DNA from: Saccharothrix sp. NRRL B-16314
GTDB lineage: Bacteria; Actinomycetota; Actinomycetes; Mycobacteriales; Pseudonocardiaceae
Assembly (NCBI RefSeq): GCF_000716595.1
Contig: NZ_JNXC01000003.1
Span: forward strand, 535,384-599,383
DNA: 64,000 nucleotides
Reading direction: 5' to 3'
Shown here: in pieces, positions 58,489 to 64,000 of the stretch
How positions within the stretch are numbered: the stretch's first letter is position 1
Layout of the letters: every line of letters starts with the position of its first letter
Notes under the pieces: generated by a model
Told to the model about the DNA's origin: nothing
The model's database searches: none
Seen by the model: the letters and a program-made list of their open reading frames with translations, nothing else
Program-made: the position numbers and the translations under genes

Positions 58489-61164
58489 GTGAGCACTTCA
58501 GAAGCCTCCCGTCTGCTGCTGGTCGACGGCCACTCGATGGCCTACCGGGCGTTCTTCGCGCTGCCCAAGGAGAACTTCCAGACCGGCACGGGCCAGACCA
58601 CCAACGCGGTCTACGGCTTCACCTCGATGTTGATCAACCTGCTGCGCGACGAGAAGCCCACCCACATCGCGGTGGCCTTCGACGTCTCGCGCAAGACGTT
58701 CCGCACCGAGGCCTACGCCGAGTACAAGGCCGGTCGCAGCGAGACACCGCAGGAGTTCCGCGGCCAGGTCAGCCTCATCGAGGACGTGCTCGGCACGCTG
58801 TCCATCCCGGCGCTCTCGAAGGACAACTACGAGGCCGACGACCTGATCGCCACCCTCACCACCCAGGCGACGGCGGCCGGTTTCGAAGTGCTGATCTGCA
58901 CCGGCGACCGGGACGCGTTGCAGCTGGTCACGGACAAGGTGACGGTGCTGTACCCGGTCAAGGGCGTGTCCGAGATGGCCCGGTACACCCCCGAGCTGGT
59001 GCTGGAGAAGCAGGGCGTGCCGCCCGAGCTGTACGCCGACTACGCGGCGGTGCGCGGCGACTCGTCGGACAACCTGCCGAACACGCCCGGCGTCGGCCCG
59101 AAGACGATCGTGAAGCTGCTGACCCAGTTCGGCTCGCTCGACGGCCTCATCGACCACGTGGACGAGGTGCCCGGCAAGGTCGGTGACGCGCTGCGCGCGA
59201 ACCTGTCCAACATCATGCTGAACCGGCAGCTCACCGAGCTGGTGCGGGACGTCGAGCTGCCCCTCGCGCCGGCCGACCTCGAAGCCAGGCCGTGGGACCG
59301 GGACGCGGTGCACCGGCTGTTCGACGAGCTGGAGTTCCGGGTGCTGCGGGACCGGCTGTTCTCGACCCTGTCCACCGCCGAGCCGGAGGCCGAGGAGGGC
59401 TTCACGGTCAGCGGCGGCGCGGTGCCGGTCGGCTCGCTGGCGTCGTGGCTCGACGCGCACGCCCGGTCCGGCCGGGTCTCCGTCGCGTTCCGCTCGTCCG
59501 GCGGTGAGCTGGAGGGCCTGGCGCTCGCGGCGGTCGGCGGCGAGGGCGGGTACGTCGAGGTCGCGTCGCTGACCGAAGAGGACGAGAACGCGCTGGCCGC
59601 CTGGCTGGCCGACGAGTCGGCGCCGAAGGCCGCGCACGACCTGAAGCTGCCGCTGCGCCAGCTGCGGGCGCGTGGCTGGAAGCTGCGCGGGATCACCAGC
59701 GACACGGCGCTGGCGGCGTACCTGGTGCGGCCCGGCCAGCGGTCGTTCGCGCTGGACGACCTCGCCCTGCGCTACCTCAAGCGGGAACTGCGCGCGGAGG
59801 AGCCGGACGACGGCCAGCTGTCGCTGCTGGCCGACGAGGACGAGGAGCGCGAGAAGGTCGCGCAGTCCACCATCGTGCGGGCGTTCGCGGTGGGCGAGCT
59901 GGCCGACGCGCTGGACCGGGAGCTGGTGGCCACCGGGCAGGAGTCGCTGCTGGCGACGCTGGAGCTGCCGCTGATGATGGTGCTGGACGAGGTCGAGGCC
60001 GTCGGCATCGCGATCGACTCCGAGCACCTGGCGGCGTTGGAGGCGCACTTCGCGGCGGGCGTGAAGCAGGCCGCGCAGGACGCGTACTCGGTGATCGGCA
60101 AGGAGATCAACCTCGGCTCGCCGAAGCAGCTCCAGACGGTGCTGTTCGACGAGTTGCAGATGCCGAAGACGAAGAAGACCAAGACCGGGTACACGACGGA
60201 CGCGGACGCGTTGCAGAACCTGCTGGAGGCGACGGAGCACCCGTTCCTCCAGCACCTGCTCGCGCACCGGGACACGACGAGGCTGAAGTCGACGGTCGAC
60301 GGGCTGCTCAAGTCGGTGGCCGACGACGGCCGCATCCACACCACGTTCCACCAGACGATCGCGGCGACCGGGCGGCTGTCGTCCACCGACCCGAACCTCC
60401 AGAACATCCCGATCCGGACGGACGAGGGTCGGCGCATCCGCGAGGCGTTCGTGGTCGGGCCGGGGTACGCCGAGCTGATGACGGCCGACTACAGCCAGAT
60501 CGAGATGCGGATCATGGCGCACCTGTCGGAGGACGCGGGCCTGATCGAGGCGTTCCGCAGCGGGGAGGACCTGCACACGTTCGTCGCGTCGCGGGCGTTC
60601 TCGGTGCCCACGTCGGAGGTGTCGGGCGAGCAGCGCCGGCGGGTGAAGGCGATGTCGTACGGGTTGGCGTACGGGCTGTCGGAGTACGGGCTGGCCCAGC
60701 AGCTGCGGATCTCGGCGGCGGAGGCGCGGGAGCAGAAGGAGGCGTACTTCGCCCGGTTCGGCGGCGTGCGCGACTACCTGCACGCGGTCGTCGAGGACGC
60801 GCGGAAGAAGGGGTACACCGAGACGATCCTCGGCCGGCGGCGCTACCTGCCCGATCTGACCAGCGACAACCGGCAGCGCCGGGAGATGGCCGAGCGGATG
60901 GCGTTGAACGCGCCGATCCAGGGGAGCGCCGCGGACATCATCAAGGTCGCGATGCTGGGCGTGTTCCGCGCGCTGGAGGAGTCGGGGCTGAGGTCGCGGA
61001 TGCTGCTCCAGGTGCACGACGAACTGGTGCTGGAGATCGCGGAGGGGGAGCGGGAACAGGTGGAGGCCCTGGTCCGCGACCGGATGGGTCGGGCGTACGA
61101 GCTGTCGGTGCCGATGGAGGTCTCGGTGGGCGTCGGCCGCTCCTGGAACGCCGCCGCCCACTGA
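58489..61164 (+). CDS. polA: DNA polymerase I
   Basis: An 891-aa polymerase. The N-terminal 5'-3' exonuclease (about 1-290) has LLLVDGHSMAYRAFFAL, EADDLIATL and GDRDALQLV. The middle 3'-5' exonuclease fold lacks the metal-binding acids (APKAAHDLKLPL in place of the DxE pattern), as usual in actinobacteria, so it should not proofread. The polymerase domain (about 510-891) is complete: TADYSQIEMRIMAHLS, RRRVKAMSYGLAYG (O-helix), NAPIQGSAADIIK and LLQVHDELVLE. GTG 58489 lies 7 nt after the -10 TAGACT. Confidence 0.96.
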   Translation: MSTSEASRLLLVDGHSMAYRAFFALPKENFQTGTGQTTNAVYGFTSMLINLLRDEKPTHIAVAFDVSRKTFRTEAYAEYKAGRSETPQEFRGQVSLIEDVLGTLSIPALSKDNYEADDLIATLTTQATAAGFEVLICTGDRDALQLVTDKVTVLYPVKGVSEMARYTPELVLEKQGVPPELYADYAAVRGDSSDNLPNTPGVGPKTIVKLLTQFGSLDGLIDHVDEVPGKVGDALRANLSNIMLNRQLTELVRDVELPLAPADLEARPWDRDAVHRLFDELEFRVLRDRLFSTLSTAEPEAEEGFTVSGGAVPVGSLASWLDAHARSGRVSVAFRSSGGELEGLALAAVGGEGGYVEVASLTEEDENALAAWLADESAPKAAHDLKLPLRQLRARGWKLRGITSDTALAAYLVRPGQRSFALDDLALRYLKRELRAEEPDDGQLSLLADEDEEREKVAQSTIVRAFAVGELADALDRELVATGQESLLATLELPLMMVLDEVEAVGIAIDSEHLAALEAHFAAGVKQAAQDAYSVIGKEINLGSPKQLQTVLFDELQMPKTKKTKTGYTTDADALQNLLEATEHPFLQHLLAHRDTTRLKSTVDGLLKSVADDGRIHTTFHQTIAATGRLSSTDPNLQNIPIRTDEGRRIREAFVVGPGYAELMTADYSQIEMRIMAHLSEDAGLIEAFRSGEDLHTFVASRAFSVPTSEVSGEQRRRVKAMSYGLAYGLSEYGLAQQLRISAAEAREQKEAYFARFGGVRDYLHAVVEDARKKGYTETILGRRRYLPDLTSDNRQRREMAERMALNAPIQGSAADIIKVAMLGVFRALEESGLRSRMLLQVHDELVLEIAEGEREQVEALVRDRMGRAYELSVPMEVSVGVGRSWNAAAH

Positions 61165-61556
61165 GCGGTTCGTGCTCGAAGGGCGGTAGCCGGGACCGGT
61201 CGGCCTGTTCGACCCGGCCTGGCCCGATCGGTCCGACCTGTCTGTTCGGCGCTGCCGGTTCGGTGGAGTCGACGCGGCCCTGTCTGTTCGGCGGTGTCGG
61301 TTCGGCGGTGCCAGCTCGGCGCTGTCGGTTCGGTGCGGTCCTGCTTGGTGGGTCGACGCGGCCCTGCCCTACGCGGCGATGCGCGGAGTGACCTGCTGCG
61401 GGCTGCGCGGTCCGGCGCGGCGCGGCCAACTCGGGGGCTGCGTGATCGGTCAGGCCTGGCGCGGCCGAGTTCGGGCTGCTCGACCGGTGAGGCCCGGCGC
61501 AGCCAAGTCGGGGTTGCCAGACCCGGTTCGGCGGGGCGCGACCCGGTTCGGCCGGT
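61165..61556. repeat. Low-complexity degenerate repeats after polA, no gene
   Basis: Repeated versions of CTGTCTGTTCGGCGxTG and CGGTTCGG(T/C)G occur, most clearly near 61239 and 61280 about 41 bp apart, followed by looser GCGCGGCC/CTGCGxGGCTG copies. Frames through it read Arg/Pro/Ala-rich sequence without support. No promoter or terminator was identified. Confidence 0.5.
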
Positions 61557-62009
61557 TCAGCGTGGGTCGCGTAGCGGCGTCACCCGGACGTCGCGCGCGG
61601 TCAGTTCGGCACCGCACTCCTCGCACGCCACGTGCACCCCGACATCACCCCCACACGACCGGTGGTGCAGGTCGAACGAGGGGCCCTCGTCCGGTGACAT
61701 CCACTTGTCGCCCCACTTCCGCAGCGCCATCAGCACCGGGTACAGGTCGAGGCCCTTCTCGGTGAGCCGGTACTCGTAGCGCGTCCGCACTTCCTTGTAC
61801 GCCTCGCGGCGCAGGATGCCCTCCTCGACCAGCGTGCCCAAGCGCTCGGTCAGCACGCTGCGCGAGATGTCCATCGCCGTCTGGAAGTCCTCGAACCGCC
61901 GCGTGCCCAGGAACGCCTGCCGCAGCAGCAGCAACGTCCACCGCTCACCCAGCAGGGCGGCGGGCAGGGACACCGTGCACAGCTCGTCGGCAACCTTCAC
62001 GTGGGCCAT
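61557..62009 (-). CDS. HxlR-family regulator
   Basis: A 150-aa winged-helix regulator: LLGERWTLLLLRQAFLGTRRFEDFQTAMDISRSVLTERLGTLVEEGIL contains the HxlR core (RRFEDFQ, ISRSVLTERL). A C-terminal extension has CGGDV and CEECGAELTARDV, possibly a small metal site. ATG 62009 is chosen since TATCGT (62023-62018) is 8 nt upstream; ATG 62015 is only 2 nt from it. Divergent from the GNAT gene, with a palindromic operator between. Confidence 0.85.
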   Translation of the reverse strand: MAHVKVADELCTVSLPAALLGERWTLLLLRQAFLGTRRFEDFQTAMDISRSVLTERLGTLVEEGILRREAYKEVRTRYEYRLTEKGLDLYPVLMALRKWGDKWMSPDEGPSFDLHHRSCGGDVGVHVACEECGAELTARDVRVTPLRDPR

Positions 62010-62051
62010 GCCCATCGACGATACCCCTTGCGTTCGGAAAACGGATCCAGC

Positions 62052-62070
62052 TAGGGTTCGGAATCCGAAC
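62052..62070. promoter_or_regulatory. GNAT-gene promoter with candidate HxlR operator
   Basis: -10 TAGGGT (62052-62057) overlaps a perfect palindrome, GTTCGGA-A-TCCGAAC (62056-62070). Another TTCGGAAAACGGA lies 20 bp upstream toward hxlR. Confidence 0.55.
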
Positions 62071-62086
62071 TCAAGGGGCGTACGCC

Positions 62087-62590
62087 ATGAAAGTCCGCGA
62101 ACTCAACGCCGCCGAGGCCGGTGCCGCGGTCGACACCGTCTTCCAAGGCCTGTCCCCGCAGAGCCGCTACCTGCGGTTCCACGCTCCGATGCCGCGCCTC
62201 AGCGCCACCATGCGCCGCCAACTCGCCGACCTCGACGGCCACCGCAAGGCCGCCGTCGTCGCCGAGTGCCGCCGCACGCCCATCGGCATCGCCCGCCTGG
62301 CCGCGACCGGCGACGACACCGCCGAGATCGCCCTCGCCGTCGTCGACCCGTGGCAGCGCAAAGGCGTCGGCACCCGGCTCATCACCGCCCTCGGCCGCCT
62401 CGCCACCGACCTCCACTACACCGGGCTGCACGGCGACGTCCTCGGCCACAACGAACCGATGCTGCGCCTCATCTCCCGCGTGTTCCCCGGTGCGCGGCTG
62501 ATCCGGGACGAGGACGACGTCATCAAGGTGACCTATCCGTTGAACTACCAGTTGACCCACGAAGACCTGGTGGCCGACCTCCGGTGGTGA
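62087..62590 (+). CDS. GNAT-family N-acetyltransferase
   Basis: A 167-aa acetyltransferase. LAVVDPWQRKGVGTRLITALGRLA holds the acetyl-CoA loop (QRKGVGTRL). The FQGLSPQSRYLRFHAPMPRL start is typical of GNATs found fused to CoA ligases or standing alone in actinobacteria. Substrate is unknown; a protein-lysine acetyltransferase (PatA/Pat-like) is possible. AAGGGGCG serves as ribosome site. Likely controlled by the divergent HxlR regulator. Confidence 0.82.
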   Translation: MKVRELNAAEAGAAVDTVFQGLSPQSRYLRFHAPMPRLSATMRRQLADLDGHRKAAVVAECRRTPIGIARLAATGDDTAEIALAVVDPWQRKGVGTRLITALGRLATDLHYTGLHGDVLGHNEPMLRLISRVFPGARLIRDEDDVIKVTYPLNYQLTHEDLVADLRW

Positions 62591-62603
62591 GCACAATGAC
62601 CCG

Positions 62604-63908
62604 ATGCGACGGATCTTCGGGTTGGTGCTCGTCCTGTTCCTGCTGGCACCCCCGGCGATGGCGTCCTCGCCGCCCGGCGACCAGCCGCTCCCCGGCTACA
62701 CGATCAACAACCCGCCGCTGCCGCCCGCCCAGGTCGGCGGCGAACCGTCACGGGTGCTGCAAGGCGTCCACGAGCACGCCGCCTACATCATCGAGGTCCC
62801 GCCGCGGTGGAACGGCCGCCTCGCCATGTGGGCGCACGGCTACCGCGGCGCGAGCACCGTCCTCAAGGTCGACCCGCCCGGCTACGGGCTGCGCCAGAAG
62901 CTCCTCGACCAGGGCTTCGCCTGGGCCGCGTCGAGCTACTACGCCAACACCTACGACGTGAAAGCCGGCGTCCTCGGCACGCGCGACCTCGCCAAGCACT
63001 TCCACAAGCTGGTCGGCAAACCGACGGACACGTTCATCGTCGGCGCCTCCATGGGCGGCCACGTCATCGGCCGGTCGCTGGAGCAGTTCCCCGGCTTCTA
63101 CAAGGGCGCGCTACCCCTGTGCGGTGTGCTCGGCGATCACGAGCTGTTCGACTTCATCCTCGACTACAACCTCGTCGCGCAGGCCGTCAGCGGCATCCAC
63201 GCGTGGCCCGCGCCGGACGACTACCTGAGCGCGGTCGTGCCGCGCATCCAGGCCGAACTCGGCTTGACCGGCGTGCCGAACGAGCGCGGCGCGCAATTCG
63301 TCTCCATCGTCACCAACCGCAGCGGCGGGGCACGTCCGGGTGCGGCGCAGGCGTTCGCGTTCTGGAAGGACTTCGTGTTCGGCCTCGCGGTCACCGCCCC
63401 GGGTGATGACGGCCTGGCCGCCAACCCCGGTCAGCTCGCCACCAACGCCACGACCCGGTACGAGCCCAACGCGCCGGTCGACGTGAACCGGGAGGTCGAG
63501 CGCGTCCTGCCGCAGAACCCCAAGGCCCGGCTGACGCCGAAGCTGACCGAAGTGCCCCGCATCGCCGGCCGCCCGACCGCGCCGGTGCTGTCGCTGCACG
63601 GCCTGGGCGACCTGTTCGTGCCGTTCTCGATGGAGCAGGTCTACTCGCGGGACGTCGAGCGCAACGATCGCGGCCACCTGCTCGCGCAGCGGGCGATCCG
63701 CACGATCAACCACTGCGAGTTCAGCCCGACCGAGGTCGGCACGGCGTGGGACGACCTGGTGACGTGGGTCGACACCGGCCGCCGACCCGCCGCTGACGTC
63801 GTGGACGACCCGGCCGTCGTGGCCGCACCCGCCTACGGTTGCCGCTTCAGCGACCCCGCCGCTTACACCGCGCCGAACACGACCCGCCGCCTGTTCCCCG
63901 CCTGCTAG
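62604..63908 (+). CDS. Secreted alpha/beta hydrolase
   Basis: A 434-aa exported protein: signal peptide IFGLVLVLFLLAPPAMA, then an alpha/beta-hydrolase fold with LAMWAHGYRG (oxyanion), GASMGGHVIG (nucleophile Ser), LSLHGLGDLFVPF (Asp) and NHCEFSP (His). The layout resembles secreted tannase/feruloyl-esterase-like or DUF-type peptidase S15-like hydrolases; I cannot choose. Two Cys near the C-terminus may form a disulfide. ATG 62604 starts 14 bp after the GNAT stop, so co-transcription is likely. Confidence 0.75.
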   Translation: MRRIFGLVLVLFLLAPPAMASSPPGDQPLPGYTINNPPLPPAQVGGEPSRVLQGVHEHAAYIIEVPPRWNGRLAMWAHGYRGASTVLKVDPPGYGLRQKLLDQGFAWAASSYYANTYDVKAGVLGTRDLAKHFHKLVGKPTDTFIVGASMGGHVIGRSLEQFPGFYKGALPLCGVLGDHELFDFILDYNLVAQAVSGIHAWPAPDDYLSAVVPRIQAELGLTGVPNERGAQFVSIVTNRSGGARPGAAQAFAFWKDFVFGLAVTAPGDDGLAANPGQLATNATTRYEPNAPVDVNREVERVLPQNPKARLTPKLTEVPRIAGRPTAPVLSLHGLGDLFVPFSMEQVYSRDVERNDRGHLLAQRAIRTINHCEFSPTEVGTAWDDLVTWVDTGRRPAADVVDDPAVVAAPAYGCRFSDPAAYTAPNTTRRLFPAC

Positions 63909-63929
63909 ATGAGTAAGTCCAAGGGCTCG

Positions 63930-64000
63930 TTAGTGGTCGTAGGCGGTCAGTGATCGCTTGACGGGCTGGTCGGTGTGGTCGTTGTGCCAGATGGCGGCGG
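63930..64000 (-). CDS. Transposase C-terminus (partial, cut by window edge)
   Basis: Only the last 23 codons are visible, reading AAIWHNDHTDQPVKRSLTAYDH and stop. This WHN...RSLxAYDH ending is common to actinomycete transposases of the IS982/IS5-like DDE group as I recall them; the family is uncertain. The rest, and any terminal repeats, lie to the right. Confidence 0.5.
   Translation of the reverse strand, partial: AAIWHNDHTDQPVKRSLTAYDH

Noticed and set aside
60941..61429. Minus-strand Arg/Pro-rich ORF over the polA end
   Set aside because: It reads the degenerate repeats and overlaps the conserved polA 3' end.

Overview
The window is high-GC DNA with dense, often overlapping genes, GTG starts and typical actinomycete markers: Lsr2, a CsoR-type sensor, an ANTAR-domain PdtaR-like regulator, type VII secretion (T7SS) substrate genes, an AccD6-like carboxyltransferase, many leaderless promoters and secreted CAZymes with CBM2, CBM13 and AbfB modules. 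This points to a filamentous soil actinomycete, most likely Pseudonocardiales (Saccharothrix/Actinosynnema/Lentzea-like). The assignment is inference from gene content, not from a marker-gene comparison.

Layout. 1-3.1 kb: the end of pabB, lsr2, a csoR-like gene, a tRNA with a leucine anticodon, and a decayed XRE/nucleotidyltransferase gene pair. 3.1-7.7 kb: two drug-efflux-type MFS transporters, a TetR regulator divergent from an SDR gene, and a small monooxygenase. 7.75-10.5 kb: a membrane-anchored TIR/beta-propeller protein. 10.6-19.4 kb: exported proteins, including three consecutive GH43 arabinan/arabinoxylan enzymes under two LacI-type operators and a CE15 glucuronoyl esterase with CBM2, which together form a plant hemicellulose module. 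19.3-24.6 kb: small redox and regulatory genes (GntR, VOC, SDR, LLM, XRE, AKR). 24.7-27.4 kb: a four-gene cassette with an EspC-like and a large Gly/Ala-rich T7SS-type protein, an LpqN-like protein and a YbaB-like protein. 27.7-33.1 kb: DnaQ-TerB-BRCT nuclease, an uncharacterised 50-aa ORF, accD6-like gene, a secreted intradiol dioxygenase fused to a chitin-binding-type module, and an AraC regulator. 33.3-37.8 kb: a furanose/pentose-type sugar ABC transporter operon. 37.9-45.3 kb: macro-domain protein, AraC, DUF4345 protein, recQ with a pentapeptide-repeat partner, a membrane protein and a membrane NACHT NTPase. 45.4-51.3 kb: hydrolase/RidA divergent pair, CoA-binding protein, secreted PI-PLC-like enzyme, secreted serine protease, DinB-like protein and an unrecognised protein. 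51.6-57.4 kb: pdtaR-like gene, then a complete livJHMGF-type branched-chain amino-acid ABC operon. 57.4-64 kb: a lipoprotein, a thioesterase divergent from polA, HxlR divergent from a GNAT gene, a secreted alpha/beta hydrolase, and the C-terminus of a transposase at the right edge.

No prophage, CRISPR array, rRNA or large biosynthetic cluster is visible. The least explained structures are: (i) a modular dispersed repeat of 22-23-nt units at two loci, one a head-to-head inverted pair and one truncating a PLDc_N gene; (ii) very compact divergent promoters, including a symmetric shared -10 between the thioesterase gene and polA; (iii) a tRNA with a CAA anticodon and a tRNA-Leu-like D-arm but only a short variable loop; (iv) a membrane TIR-propeller protein and a membrane NACHT protein, both plausible signalling or defence proteins with no recognised partner; and (v) a 50-residue ORF with two related halves.
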